Below, piece by piece: positions 54,808-63,871 of a DNA stretch of 64,000 nucleotides. This DNA comes from Stenotrophomonas geniculata ATCC 19374 = JCM 13324 (GTDB lineage: Bacteria; Pseudomonadota; Gammaproteobacteria; Xanthomonadales; Xanthomonadaceae). Both the position numbers and the translations under genes were made by a program. The notes under the pieces were generated by a model, which saw only the letters and a list, made by a program, of their open reading frames with translations, was not told the DNA's origin and did no database searches. The stretch spans positions 124,001-188,000 of the forward strand of contig NZ_LLXT01000138.1 of the NCBI RefSeq assembly GCF_001431625.1. Direction: 5' to 3'. Position 1 is the first letter of the stretch. Every line of letters starts with the position of its first letter.

Positions 54808-55094
54808 ATCCAGCCCATTCCCTGGGAGTGCGCTGGCTGTTCTTTCGCCTTCGCAACGGGCAGTCCATCAGTCCGGCCAGGCTGATGTCTGTCTGGTCCG
54901 AGGCGGCGGAATCCAACGACTGCGCCGTGCGCCGCGAGATCATCGACGGCGCCGGCTACGTCTATGCCCTGTACGCACCCAACAGCCTGCTTTCCCCTCG
55001 GCGCGTGGAGCTGCGCATGAGAGCGCTGCTGGAGGAGGCGGGCTACGCCTTCACGATGGGTGGCCTGGCAGGGCGTCACCCCGGCGACGGTTGA
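54795..55094 (+). CDS. Hypothetical small protein
   Basis: A 99-residue protein from a GTG start inside the end of the preceding gene. It has two basic helical parts (SLGVRWLFFRLRNGQSIS, RRVELRMRALLEEAGYAF) and a central EIIDGAGYVYALYAPNS strand pair. No family is known to me. The coupling with 54592 suggests joint function. Confidence 0.6.
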   Translation: MVRLNPAHSLGVRWLFFRLRNGQSISPARLMSVWSEAAESNDCAVRREIIDGAGYVYALYAPNSLLSPRRVELRMRALLEEAGYAFTMGGLAGRHPGDG

Positions 55095-55139
55095 GGCGCG
55101 GCGCTGAGGCGCCGGCCGAACAGTCCATGACAGCCGCTC

Positions 55140-55451
55140 TCATTCGGGGACACCAGGCTCCAGTGGTTCGTCAGGCGCGGGATCGAAGAGCGCCAGCATC
55201 CGCTCACGCCGGCACTGTTCGAGCCAGTGGTGCCATATCTCCACCTCGTCCATCAGCCCCGTGGCACCGCACGCGGGGCACGTGAGCGTCGTGCCCGATG
55301 GACTCGTCTTGATGCCCTCGTCCTGCGTCATTGATGAGCGCAAGCCGCAGCTCTTGCAGGTGGATCGCAACTGATCGAGGCGAACGATGGCGCCATTGCG
55401 CGCAAGAAGGGGCTGGATCGCATGGATCCGGAAGGCATTGGGAGGGTGCAT
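55140..55451 (-). CDS. Small zinc-ribbon protein (paralogue B)
   Basis: A 103-residue protein with the zinc knuckles STCKSCGLRSSM and LTCPACGATGLM about 28 residues apart and a C-terminal acidic tail (LFDPAPDEPLEP). The spacing and the GTTL-x-C element match the protein at 46690. The start is uncertain: ATG at 55451 has no strong ribosome site, and a TTG at 55484 is also open. It is convergent with the small-gene pair. The function is unknown; such ribbons often bind nucleic acid or scaffold partner proteins. Confidence 0.62.
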   Translation of the reverse strand: MHPPNAFRIHAIQPLLARNGAIVRLDQLRSTCKSCGLRSSMTQDEGIKTSPSGTTLTCPACGATGLMDEVEIWHHWLEQCRRERMLALFDPAPDEPLEPGVPE

Positions 55452-55656
55452 GGCCGTGTCGTCTTGGGCTGGACACGGGAGCAAAGGATTCTGCGCCGGA
55501 GAAGAGCCGTGAGGGCGCAGTGTCCTCCGTTGCAGGTTAACCCTTCATCAAAGTGCGGAAAACGCTCCATCGTTGGGCTGAAATCCTACGCCCGCAATCG
55601 TGCACTGACGCGGCACCCGGCGCTTCTCCGGTGCCAGCCCTGCTTCTCGGAAGGAA

Positions 55657-55681
55657 GGGCTCTGCCATCACAACAGAGCCC
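55657..55681 (-). terminator. Terminator hairpin after the alpha/beta hydrolase gene
   Basis: On the minus strand GGGCTCTG pairs with CAGAGCCC around nine bases and is followed by TTCCTTCC. It begins eight bases after the hydrolase stop codon. Confidence 0.6.
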
Positions 55682-55688
55682 CGGTCAC

Positions 55689-56642
55689 TCACTTTTCCTG
55701 CAAGAACGCCAGCAGATCCTGGTTGACCTTGTCCTTGTGGGTGTCGGTCAGGCCGTGCGGCGCACCCGGGTAGACAATCAGCCTGGCGCCCTTGATGAGC
55801 CTTGCCGATTGGCGGCCTGAGATATCGATCGGCACGATCTGGTCGTCGTCGCCGTGGATGACCAGGGTGGGCACATCAAACTTCTTCAGATCGGCGCGGA
55901 AATCGGTGGCGGAGAACGCAGCGATCGAATCGTAGGTGTTCTTGTGGCCGCCCTGCATGCCCTGCGCCCACCACGCATCGATCAGCCCCTGCGAGACCTT
56001 TGCGCCCGGACGGTTGAAGCCGTAGAACGGGCCCGACGGGATGTCCTTGTAGAGCTGCGCGCGGTTATCCATCTGTGCCTTGCGGATGCCATCGAACACT
56101 TCGATCGGCAGGCCGTTCGGGTTGTCGGCGGTCTTCAGCATGAACGGCGGTACCGAGCTGATCAGCACCGCCTTCTTCACTCGCCCGGTGCCATGCCGGC
56201 CGATGTAGCGCGCCACTTCGCCACCACCGGTGGAGAAGCCCACCAGGGTGACATCGTGCAGGTCCAGCGTATTGATCACCGTGGCCAGGTCATCGGCGTA
56301 GTGATCCATGTCGTTGCCGTCCCACGGCTGGCTGGAACGCCCGTGGCCGCGACGGTCATGCGCGATGACACGGTAGCCATGATCGGCCAGGAAGATCATC
56401 TGGGATTCCCAGCTGTCCGAGTTCAACGGCCAGCCGTGGCTGAAGGTCACGACCGGGCCGTCCTTCGGGCCCCAGTCCTTGTAGTACAGCTGCACGCCAT
56501 CGGCGGTGGTGATGTAGCTGGCGGTGCGCGCGATGCTGGTGACTGCCGCCGGCGTGGCCGGTTCGGCGGCCTGCGCGGACAGGCCGGCCTGGACCGAGAG
56601 GGCGAGGGCGGCAACGGCCAGGGCACGGGTGAAGGTGTTCAT
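55689..56642 (-). CDS. Exported alpha/beta hydrolase, non-haem haloperoxidase/esterase type
   Basis: A 317-residue alpha/beta-hydrolase with a signal peptide ending SAQAAEP. The triad is complete: the nucleophile serine in [15 protein letters not shown], the aspartate in [11 protein letters not shown] and the histidine in [10 protein letters not shown]. The oxyanion block is [12 protein letters not shown]. Close relatives are cofactor-free chloroperoxidases and arylesterases, which also hydrolyse peracids. Periplasmic location is unusual for that group. It is divergent from a TetR gene with a strong operator between them, so it is probably the regulated target. Confidence 0.9.
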   Translation of the reverse strand: MNTFTRALAVAALALSVQAGLSAQAAEPATPAAVTSIARTASYITTADGVQLYYKDWGPKDGPVVTFSHGWPLNSDSWESQMIFLADHGYRVIAHDRRGHGRSSQPWDGNDMDHYADDLATVINTLDLHDVTLVGFSTGGGEVARYIGRHGTGRVKKAVLISSVPPFMLKTADNPNGLPIEVFDGIRKAQMDNRAQLYKDIPSGPFYGFNRPGAKVSQGLIDAWWAQGMQGGHKNTYDSIAAFSATDFRADLKKFDVPTLVIHGDDDQIVPIDISGRQSARLIKGARLIVYPGAPHGLTDTHKDKVNQDLLAFLQEK

Positions 56643-56776
56643 GCGGGGAACTCTCATGGGTGGGTGGTGAGACGTACTTTGCGCCTGCAATCAGGCGTTC
56701 GGGTGATGAACTGTCCGGATTTCTTGATAGATCGTCTTGCACGGATGTGCGGTCGCAAATCGCTCGCGATCGCCCG

Positions 56777-56805
56777 TTGACAAGGTAGAACGCGCGTTCT
56801 ACCTT
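56777..56805 (+). promoter_or_regulatory. Candidate sigma-70 promoter of the tetR gene, apparently leaderless
   Basis: A perfect -35 (TTGACA, 56777-56782) is 17 bases from TACCTT (56800-56805), which matches three of six -10 positions. The transcription start predicted from these falls at about 56812, the A of the tetR ATG, implying a leaderless mRNA. The palindrome at 56781-56806 covers the spacer and -10. Confidence 0.55.
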
Positions 56806-56806
56806 G
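56781..56806. promoter_or_regulatory. Perfect 26-bp palindromic TetR operator
   Basis: Half-site CAAGGTAGAACGC is followed directly by its exact reverse complement, giving a 26-bp inverted repeat without a spacer. It ends five bases before the tetR start and lies between tetR and the divergent hydrolase. Its size and position are typical of TetR-family autoregulatory operators. Binding would occlude the tetR promoter. Confidence 0.85.
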
Positions 56807-56811
56807 CAGCC

Positions 56812-57381
56812 ATGAGCAAGGCCACCACCGACACCCACCAGAAGATCCTGGCCACGGCCGAGGCGCTGATCTACCAGAACGGGATCCACGCCACCGGCAT
56901 GGACCTGCTGGTGAAGACCTCCGGCGTGGCGCGGAAGAGCATTTACCGCCACTTCGAGAACAAGGACGACGTGGCCGCTGCCGCGCTGAGGGCGCGCGAT
57001 GTGCGTTGGCTGGCCTGGTTCCGGCAGGAGTGCGACAAGGCTGATACCCCGGAAGCACGCATCCTCGGCATGTTCACCGTGCTCAAGGGTTGGTTCCAGT
57101 CCGAGGGCTATCGTGGTTGTGCGTTCATCAATACCGCGGGCGAGGTCGGCGACCCTGCCGATCCGATCCGGGAGATCGCGCGGAATCACAAGCAGAAGTT
57201 GCTCGATTACACGCTGGAACTTACCGAACAACTGGATGTGGAGCAGCCGGCGGACCTGGCCCGTCAGCTGCTGGTCCTGATGGAAGGCGCCATCACCCTG
57301 TCGCGCGTGATGGGTGATTACGACGCCGCAGACACCGCGAAGGATGTCGCGAAGCTGTTATTGGAACAGGCCAAGCGTTAG
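56812..57381 (+). CDS. TetR-family transcriptional regulator
   Basis: A 189-residue repressor. The N-terminal helix-turn-helix reads [18 protein letters not shown] then [17 protein letters not shown]. The ligand-binding half includes [20 protein letters not shown], seen in regulators of the AcrR-like group that respond to small electrophiles or aldehydes; the cysteine there could be a sensor, though this is a guess. It starts directly after a 26-bp palindrome. It is followed after 62 bases by the NTF2-like gene on the same strand and is divergent from the hydrolase. The ligand is unknown. Confidence 0.92.
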   Translation: MSKATTDTHQKILATAEALIYQNGIHATGMDLLVKTSGVARKSIYRHFENKDDVAAAALRARDVRWLAWFRQECDKADTPEARILGMFTVLKGWFQSEGYRGCAFINTAGEVGDPADPIREIARNHKQKLLDYTLELTEQLDVEQPADLARQLLVLMEGAITLSRVMGDYDAADTAKDVAKLLLEQAKR

Positions 57382-57443
57382 CGCCTGGGTACCCCAGATC
57401 CGTTGAAGCAACCCGTGTATCCATTTCGATTGGAGGTTTCCCC

Positions 57444-57920
57444 ATGTCCGCTGAACAAACCCGTCCGCCGCTTCCTCCGTTCACCCTTGAATCGGCCACC
57501 CAGAAAGTGCGTCTTGCCGAGGATGGCTGGAACTCCCGCGATGCCGACAAGGTGTCGCTTGCCTACTCGCTCGACACCCAGTGGCGTAACCGTGCCGAAT
57601 TCACCAATGGCCGGGAGGAAGCCCGGCAGTTCCTGGCACGCAAATGGAACAAGGAGCTCGAGTACCGCCTGATCAAGGAGCTCTGGGCCTTTACCGAGAA
57701 CCGCATTGCTGTCCGTTACGCGTACGAATGGCACGACGACTCCGGTAACTGGTTCCGTTCCTATGGCAACGAAAACTGGGAATTCGGAGCGGACGGCCTG
57801 ATGCAGCGCCGCTTCTCGAGCATCAACGATTTGCCGATCAAGGAGAGCGACCGCAAGTTCCATTGGCCGCTGGGGCGTCGCCCGGATGATCATCCGGGGT
57901 TGTCGGAGCTGGGTATGTGA
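57444..57920 (+). CDS. DUF1348 NTF2-like (SnoaL-type) protein
   Basis: A 158-residue small cone-shaped NTF2-fold protein. The family blocks are [40 protein letters not shown] and [21 protein letters not shown] ribosome site GGAGG precedes the ATG. DUF1348 proteins are often coexpressed with hydrolases and TetR regulators; enzymatic function is not established. A GC hairpin follows at 57966. Confidence 0.88.
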   Translation: MSAEQTRPPLPPFTLESATQKVRLAEDGWNSRDADKVSLAYSLDTQWRNRAEFTNGREEARQFLARKWNKELEYRLIKELWAFTENRIAVRYAYEWHDDSGNWFRSYGNENWEFGADGLMQRRFSSINDLPIKESDRKFHWPLGRRPDDHPGLSELGM

Positions 57921-57965
57921 TTCCCGCTTGGGCGCCATCCCAAGCGCGCTCAGGTACGATGGGGT

Positions 57966-57985
57966 GGCCGGCGTCTGCGCCGGCC
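57966..57985 (+). terminator. GC hairpin after the DUF1348 gene
   Basis: GGCCGGCG and CGCCGGCC form a perfect 8-bp stem with a TCTG loop 46 bases after the stop. It is followed by G-rich sequence, not T, so termination is uncertain. It lies 16 bases before the next gene and may instead be a leader structure. Confidence 0.45.
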
Positions 57986-58001
57986 GGGGGAAGGGGGCGC
58001 A

Positions 58002-58733
58002 ATGGACATGCAGGCAGGGGGCGGATTCGATTCGCCGACAAAGACCGATTCGCAGGAACTGACATTCCACTGGCTCTACCAGCGGGTGCAGGGACTGGTT
58101 GAGCACAGCATCTACCCCAAGGCGGGCAGCGTGGAGACGTGGGCGTTTCGCATCGGCGTGGGTGCGGCGATCATCGGCATTCTCATGAGGCAGCTTCCGG
58201 ATCGATGGCTGCCTCTTGGTGTAGTGCTCCGGGTGGTTGTTGCCTGCCTGGCAATCGAAATCGGAGGGTTCATTGTCGGTGGCGTACTGGCCGCCCGCAG
58301 GGGCATTCGCCAGTTCAGCCAGCCGCAGCTCTCACACGCCCGGGAGATGGATGAAGACTTCGCTCACTGGCAAGCGGTGGTGACCGAGCTTCGCGGATTC
58401 CCGCGCGTCCAGCGCGAGCGGCGACTCAAGTTCGTCAGCACCTTGCGCACAAACATGATTGAGCGCATGGGCATGATGTATGGCGGCCTGCAGCGGCTGG
58501 GACCATTCCCGCTGTTGATTGCCCTCTACCTGCAGTTCCGCGGATGGAAATGGGGCGACTGGGCGGGCGCTTTCGATGTTGGCCCGCTGGGTGCACTACT
58601 GATCTTCGCCATGGTGCTGCTGTACCTGCTGGGCTGGATGCTGATCGGTCTTCGCACCAGGCTCGATACCTACGTTGCCTTGTTGGAGGGCTCCATCCAC
58701 GAACCCGAGCCCTCCCAGCCAACGCCTTTGTAG
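58002..58733 (+). CDS. Integral membrane protein, unknown function
   Basis: A 243-residue protein with an N-terminal cytosolic part and four membrane segments: FRIGVGAAIIGILM, VVLRVVVACLAIEIGGFIVG, LGPFPLLIALYLQF and GALLIFAMVLLYLLGWMLIG. A basic cytosolic loop (RVQRERRLKFVSTLRTNMIE) separates the two pairs. No family is recognised. It sits alone between the DUF1348 and pao genes; 247 bases follow before paoA. Confidence 0.72.
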   Translation: MDMQAGGGFDSPTKTDSQELTFHWLYQRVQGLVEHSIYPKAGSVETWAFRIGVGAAIIGILMRQLPDRWLPLGVVLRVVVACLAIEIGGFIVGGVLAARRGIRQFSQPQLSHAREMDEDFAHWQAVVTELRGFPRVQRERRLKFVSTLRTNMIERMGMMYGGLQRLGPFPLLIALYLQFRGWKWGDWAGAFDVGPLGALLIFAMVLLYLLGWMLIGLRTRLDTYVALLEGSIHEPEPSQPTPL

Positions 58734-58980
58734 CGTCGGGCCATCATGTTCCTCATGCTGAGGGACAAACAGGACTGTGAGTCATCCAGTGAGGCATACG
58801 CATGGCTCAAGAGTGCCGCGCTGCGGCTGGATGCAGCCGATTTCTTCCGGCTTGCTGCATCATGTTCGTACATTTCGCCGACTTCACAGGTCTGTACCCC
58901 GCAGAGGGGCATAGTAGCCCTTCGGTAGTGTGAGCGCGTCCATCCAGCCACGGGGGTTCCCCGAACGCCAGGAGGTCACT

Positions 58981-59649
58981 GTGCCAAGTTGTGATGAAGG
59001 AATGAAGTTGACGCGCCGCCAGGTGATCGCCGGCGGCGTCACGACCGTGGCGATGTCCGCCGCACCGGGGGCGTCCTCGCTCGCCGCCGAACTGGCGACG
59101 CCCCCGCCGCCCAGGCCGCCGGTCATCAGCACGGTGGCATTGACCGTCAACGGCAAGCGGCGGGAACTTGAACTGGACACCCGGACCACGCTGCTCGATG
59201 CCCTGCGCGAACATCTGAAGCTGACCGGGACCAAGAAGGGCTGCGACCACGGTCAATGCGGTGCCTGTACCGTGCTGGTCAACGGTGAGCGCATCAACGC
59301 GTGCCTCAGCCTGGCGGTGCAGCACCAGGGCGATGCCATCACTACCATCGAAGGCCTCGGCACCCCCGATGACCTGCATCCGATGCAGGCTGCTTTCATC
59401 AAGCATGATGGCTACCAGTGCGGGTATTGCACGCCGGGGCAGATCTGTTCGGCGGTGGCGGTCCTGGACGAGATCAAGCGGGGTGTCCCCAGCCATGTGC
59501 AGGCGGATGTCAGCGCACGGCCCCGTGCCACCAACATGGAAATGCGCGAACGCATGAGCGGCAACCTCTGCCGCTGCGGGGCCTATTCCAACATTGCCGA
59601 GGCGATGGCAGAGGTCGCTGGCGCAACCTCTGCAGGGAGGCGCTCATGA
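58981..59649 (+). CDS. paoA: Periplasmic aldehyde oxidoreductase, [2Fe-2S] subunit
   Basis: A 222-residue small subunit with a twin-arginine signal ([10 protein letters not shown], ending SLAAE), so the folded complex is exported by Tat. Four cysteines in [20 protein letters not shown] plus one more bind one cluster; [11 protein letters not shown] and [11 protein letters not shown] bind the second. GTG at 58981 is chosen because GGAGGT lies four bases upstream. The stop overlaps paoB (ATGA). With PaoB and PaoC it oxidises aromatic aldehydes to acids. Confidence 0.93.
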   Translation: MPSCDEGMKLTRRQVIAGGVTTVAMSAAPGASSLAAELATPPPPRPPVISTVALTVNGKRRELELDTRTTLLDALREHLKLTGTKKGCDHGQCGACTVLVNGERINACLSLAVQHQGDAITTIEGLGTPDDLHPMQAAFIKHDGYQCGYCTPGQICSAVAVLDEIKRGVPSHVQADVSARPRATNMEMRERMSGNLCRCGAYSNIAEAMAEVAGATSAGRRS

Positions 59650-60596
59650 GGGTCTTCAGTTACGAACGCGCGAAATCCCCGGCCGAGGCCGCCAGGGCCG
59701 TCGCCGGTACCGAGGGCGCGAAGTTCCTGGCCGGAGGGACCAACCTGCTCGACCTGATGAAGCTGGAGGTCGAGACGCCAGCGCACCTGGTCGATGTGCA
59801 GGACATCGGCCTGGACAGGATCGAACCCACCGACGAGGGTGGCCTGCGCATCGGCACGCTGGTCACCAACACCGCACTGGCCTCGCATGAGCGCGTGCGC
59901 CGCGACTACGCGGTGCTGACCCGCGCGATCGTGGCAGGCGCCTCCGGGCAGTTGCGCAACAAAGCCACCACCGGCGGCAACCTGCTGCAGCGCACGCGCT
60001 GCCCGTATTTCTACGACCCCCATCTGCCCTGCAACAAGCGCCTGCCCGGATCAGGCTGCGGCGCGCTCGAGGGATTCTCCCGGCAGATGGGCGTGATCGG
60101 CACCTCGGACAGCTGCATCGCGACCTATCCGGGCGACATGGCGGTGGCCCTGCGGGTGCTGGACGCCTCGATCCAGACCGTCAAGGGTGACGGCAGTACG
60201 CGCAGCATCCCGATTGCCGATTTCCATCGTTCCCCCGGCGACAAGCCGCAGCAGGACAACGTGCTGCAGCGCGGTGAGCTGATCACCCACGTCACGCTGC
60301 CAGAACCCCTGGGCGGTCGGCACGTGTACCACAAGGTACGTGACCGCGCGTCCTATGCGTTCGCACTGGTGTCGGTCGCCGCGGTCGTGCAGCGAGATGG
60401 CTCGGCGCGGTTCGCCTTCGGTGGGGTCGCGCCGAAGCCGTGGCGCGTCGAGGCAGCCGAACCCCTGCTGCGCGACGGCGTAAAGGCCGCGACCCGGCAG
60501 GTGTTCGCCGGTGCCCGTCCGACGCCGGAGAACGCGTTCAAGATCGCGCTCGCCGAGCGCACCCTCGCAGCGGTGCTGGTAGAAGGAGAGCGCTGA
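59646..60596 (+). CDS. paoB: Periplasmic aldehyde oxidoreductase, FAD subunit
   Basis: A 316-residue FAD-binding subunit ([14 protein letters not shown] is the pyrophosphate loop). It carries the PaoB-specific extra cluster region [15 protein letters not shown] with two further cysteines in [10 protein letters not shown], expected to bind a [4Fe-4S] centre. It passes electrons from the molybdenum subunit to the acceptor. It is translationally coupled to paoA (ATGA) and to paoC (stop and start share a base). Confidence 0.93.
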   Translation: MRVFSYERAKSPAEAARAVAGTEGAKFLAGGTNLLDLMKLEVETPAHLVDVQDIGLDRIEPTDEGGLRIGTLVTNTALASHERVRRDYAVLTRAIVAGASGQLRNKATTGGNLLQRTRCPYFYDPHLPCNKRLPGSGCGALEGFSRQMGVIGTSDSCIATYPGDMAVALRVLDASIQTVKGDGSTRSIPIADFHRSPGDKPQQDNVLQRGELITHVTLPEPLGGRHVYHKVRDRASYAFALVSVAAVVQRDGSARFAFGGVAPKPWRVEAAEPLLRDGVKAATRQVFAGARPTPENAFKIALAERTLAAVLVEGER

Positions 60597-62800
60597 TGCC
60601 CCTTGAATTCAACGCCCCCGCCGGCGACAACCTGTTCGACAAGGCCAAGGTCGTCGGCAAGTCGACGCCGCGCATCGACGGTCCACGCAAGACCACCGGC
60701 ACCGCCCCCTATGCCTACGAGCGCCATGACGTGGCGCCGAACCAGGCCTACGGCTACATCGTCGGCGCGGGCATCGGCAAGGGGCGCATCATTTCGATGG
60801 ATGCCTCCCGCGCACGTGCCGCGCCCGGCGTACTGGCGGTCATCACCGCACCGGAAACCAAGCCGGTCGGCACATCGAACTGGAACAATGCACCGTTGTT
60901 CGGCGGAGCCGAGGTGGCCCACTACCACCAGGCCATCGCCTGCGTGGTGGCAGAGACCTTCGAGCAGGCCCGCGCCGCCGCGGCGTTGATCCGTACCCGC
61001 TACGAGCGCGGCAAGGGCCGCTTCGATTTTCCCGCACTGGCACCGTCCGCGCCGCTGGCAAAGGGGCGCGGTGGCAAGCCCGACCGGCAGACGCTCGGCG
61101 ATTTCGACACCGCTTACGCGAGCGCGGCGGTCAAGCTCGACGAGACTTACCACACCTCCGACGAAAGTCATTCGATGATGGAGCCGCACGCCACCATCGC
61201 CGCCTGGGAGGGTGACACGCTCACGTTGTGGACGGCGAACCAGATGATCGACTGGGCCAGGCAAGGCATGGCGGCGATCCTCGGCATCGATCCCGCCAAG
61301 GTGCGCGTGGACTCGCCCTATATCGGCGGCGGCTTTGGCGGCAAGCTGTTCATCCGTGCCGACGCGGTGCTGGCCGCGCTGGCGGCCAAGCAGGTCGGGC
61401 GGCCGGTGAAGATCGCGCTGCAACGCCCGTTGATGCCCAACAACACCACGCACCGGCACGCCACCCTCCAGCGCGTGCGGATCGGCTGCGGAAAGGATGG
61501 CCGGATCTCCGCCATCGCCCATGAGAACTGGTCGGGCAACATCAACGGCGAGGACGGCGAGAACGGCACCCTGCAGACGCCCAAGCTCTATGCGGGCGCC
61601 AACCGCCTGGTGGCCAACTACATCGCCACGCTCGACATGCCCGAAGGCAATGCGATGCGCGCACCGGGCGAAGCACCGGGCCACATGGCGCTGGAAGTAG
61701 CGATGGACGAAATGGCCGAGAAGCTGGGTCTCGACCCGATCGCGTTCCGCATCCTCAACGAGCCCGAGGTCGTGCCCGGCGATCCGTCCAAGAAGTTCTC
61801 CGACCGCAACCTGGTGCGCTGCCTGCGCGAAGGCGCGGAGCGCTTCAACTGGAACAAGCGCAACCCCAGGCCGGCGCAGGTCAGGGAAGGGCATTGGCTG
61901 GTCGGCATGGGCGTGTCTGCGGGCTATCGCGGCGCACCGACAATGAAGTCGGCGGCGCGGGTCCGGCTTGACGGCCAGGGCGGGGTGATTGTCGAGACCG
62001 ACATGACCGACATCGGCACCGGCTCCTACACGATCATCGCGCAGACGGCAGCCGAGACCATGGGCGTGCCGCTGGACCGGGTCCAGGTGACCCTCGGCGA
62101 CTCCCGTCATCCTGCCTCCGCCGGTTCCGGCGGCCAGTGGGGCGCGGCAAGCTCCACCGCGGGTGTGTACGCGGCGTGCGTCAGCCTACGCCGCAAGGTG
62201 GGCGAGAAACTGGGCTTCGACGGCGACACCGCAGACTTCGCCAATGGCCGCATCCAGGCGGGTGGGCGGACCATCAAGCTGACGGAGGCGGGGACACTGT
62301 CGGCGGAGGACGGCATTGCCTTCGGCGACTTCAAGCAAGGCTACGACGTCGGCACCTATGCAGGGCATTTCTGCGAGGTTGCCGTGCATGCCTACACTGG
62401 AGAGACGCGCATCCGCCGCATGCTTGCCGTATGCGATGGCGGCCGGATCCTCAATCCGCTCTCCGCACGCAGCCAGGTCATCGGCGGGATGGTGATGGGT
62501 GCGGGCGCGACCCTCATGGAGGAGCTGGTGGTCGACAAACGGCTTGGCTTGTTCATCAACCACGACCTGGCCGGCTACGAGGTTCCCGTGCATGCCGACA
62601 TCCCGTACCAGGAGGTGGTCTTCCTCGACACGCTGGATCCGGTGATCTCGCCGATGAAGGCCAAGGGTGTGGGTGAACTGGGCATCTGCGGGGTTGGCGC
62701 CGCGATCGCCAATGCGGTCTACAACGCAACCGGCGTGCGCGTGCGCAGCTATCCCATCACCTTGGACAAGCTGTTGCCCGGCTTGCCCGACGTGGGCTGA
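60596..62800 (+). CDS. paoC: Periplasmic aldehyde oxidoreductase, molybdenum cofactor subunit
   Basis: A 734-residue xanthine-oxidase-family large subunit that binds molybdopterin cytosine dinucleotide. The catalytic base is E694 in KGVGELGICGVGAAIANAVY (E. coli PaoC uses E692). Other cofactor blocks are SPYIGGGFGGKLFIRAD, RAPGEAPGHMALEVAMDE and PASAGSGGQWGAASS. GGAG before the ATG. It lacks its own signal, as expected: it is co-exported with PaoA. The length matches E. coli PaoC. Confidence 0.95.
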   Translation: MPLEFNAPAGDNLFDKAKVVGKSTPRIDGPRKTTGTAPYAYERHDVAPNQAYGYIVGAGIGKGRIISMDASRARAAPGVLAVITAPETKPVGTSNWNNAPLFGGAEVAHYHQAIACVVAETFEQARAAAALIRTRYERGKGRFDFPALAPSAPLAKGRGGKPDRQTLGDFDTAYASAAVKLDETYHTSDESHSMMEPHATIAAWEGDTLTLWTANQMIDWARQGMAAILGIDPAKVRVDSPYIGGGFGGKLFIRADAVLAALAAKQVGRPVKIALQRPLMPNNTTHRHATLQRVRIGCGKDGRISAIAHENWSGNINGEDGENGTLQTPKLYAGANRLVANYIATLDMPEGNAMRAPGEAPGHMALEVAMDEMAEKLGLDPIAFRILNEPEVVPGDPSKKFSDRNLVRCLREGAERFNWNKRNPRPAQVREGHWLVGMGVSAGYRGAPTMKSAARVRLDGQGGVIVETDMTDIGTGSYTIIAQTAAETMGVPLDRVQVTLGDSRHPASAGSGGQWGAASSTAGVYAACVSLRRKVGEKLGFDGDTADFANGRIQAGGRTIKLTEAGTLSAEDGIAFGDFKQGYDVGTYAGHFCEVAVHAYTGETRIRRMLAVCDGGRILNPLSARSQVIGGMVMGAGATLMEELVVDKRLGLFINHDLAGYEVPVHADIPYQEVVFLDTLDPVISPMKAKGVGELGICGVGAAIANAVYNATGVRVRSYPITLDKLLPGLPDVG

Positions 62801-62809
62801 CCCTTGCGC

Positions 62810-63871
62810 ATGGACCGACCCGTAGCCTCACCCGCGCTGGAAGCTTCAGCGGCAGGCGGAGGGGAGCCCGGTGATCTTGCCGAGGACCTGTCCGCAGCGC
62901 CGGGCTTCCTCGCCGAAGGTAGCCCGCGCGGCGTACTCGAGACGGCCTTGACGCGCGTGCGCGCGGGGGAGCACGCCGTGCTCGCGCTGGTGCTGGAAAC
63001 CGATGGCTCCACTTACGCCGGTGCCGGCGACATGGTGCTGTTCTGCAACGGCGGCCAGGTCGGCTGGCTGAGCGGCGGATGCCTGGAGCCCGAGCTCGCG
63101 CGACGCGCGGAGCAGGTGAGCGCGGCAGGCCGGGTCGACTGGATCGAGATCGACACCCGCAGTGACGACGACCTGTTGAGTGGGTCCGCGCTCGGGTGCC
63201 GCGGCCGGCTGCGGATTGCGCTCCTGCCATTGCGTGCCATGGCCGGCATCGACGACGTCATCGAGGCTTGGTTGCGCGAAGGTGTGTCACTCCAGCGCGA
63301 CCTTCGCACGTCGGGGCAGGTCGTTTTCTGTGCCGGGCATCGCGAGCAGGCATGGCAGCTGCATCCGATGGACGGGGCGCAATCCTTTGGCGAGGGCGCA
63401 TGGCGGTTGCCGTTGCCCCATCTTCCGCGGGCCCTGGTGTTGGGGGGCGGTCCCGAAACGCCCTTGCTGGTTCCGCTGCTGCGGGGCCTGGGGTGGCGGG
63501 TCAGCGTGGCCGAACGGCGAGCGCGCTGGGCCTCAGCCGGGCAGTGCGCGGATGTGCATCTTCAGACCAACCCTGCAGAGGCCCTTTATGGCGACCCGTG
63601 CGACGCGGCACTGGTGATGCATCACGATTTTGAACTGGACCGGGAGGCGCTGGTGGCCTTGGCTGATACCAACGTCGCGTTCATTGGACTGCTGGGTCCG
63701 CGTCGAAGGCGCGAGGACCTGTTCAAGCTGCTGACACCGGATCAGCGCCAACGCCTGTCCCCGAGACTTCGATCACCGGTCGGCCTGAACATCGGCGGCC
63801 GAGGGCCCGAGGCGATTTCGCTCAGCATCGCCGCGCAGCTGCAGCAATGGCGAAGCGCGCACGGCAGGTGA
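62810..63871 (+). CDS. paoD: XdhC-family molybdenum cofactor chaperone
   Basis: A 353-residue protein that inserts MCD cofactor into PaoC. XdhC motifs are TDGSTYAGAGDMVLFCNGGQ and VGWLSGGCLEPE; the C-terminal Rossmann domain has LVLGGGPETPLLVPLLRGLG. ATG at 62810 is preferred to a TTG at 62804. A 50-residue Ala/Gly/Pro-rich N-terminal extension is not part of the domain. It starts nine bases after paoC and overlaps the next gene by four (GTGA). Confidence 0.9.
   Translation: MDRPVASPALEASAAGGGEPGDLAEDLSAAPGFLAEGSPRGVLETALTRVRAGEHAVLALVLETDGSTYAGAGDMVLFCNGGQVGWLSGGCLEPELARRAEQVSAAGRVDWIEIDTRSDDDLLSGSALGCRGRLRIALLPLRAMAGIDDVIEAWLREGVSLQRDLRTSGQVVFCAGHREQAWQLHPMDGAQSFGEGAWRLPLPHLPRALVLGGGPETPLLVPLLRGLGWRVSVAERRARWASAGQCADVHLQTNPAEALYGDPCDAALVMHHDFELDREALVALADTNVAFIGLLGPRRRREDLFKLLTPDQRQRLSPRLRSPVGLNIGGRGPEAISLSIAAQLQQWRSAHGR

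Noticed and set aside
58831-58860. ATGCAGC...GCTGCAT inverted repeat after the 58002 gene
   Set aside because: The 7-bp arms are 16 bases apart, about 100 bases after the stop, with no T run; too weak to call a terminator.
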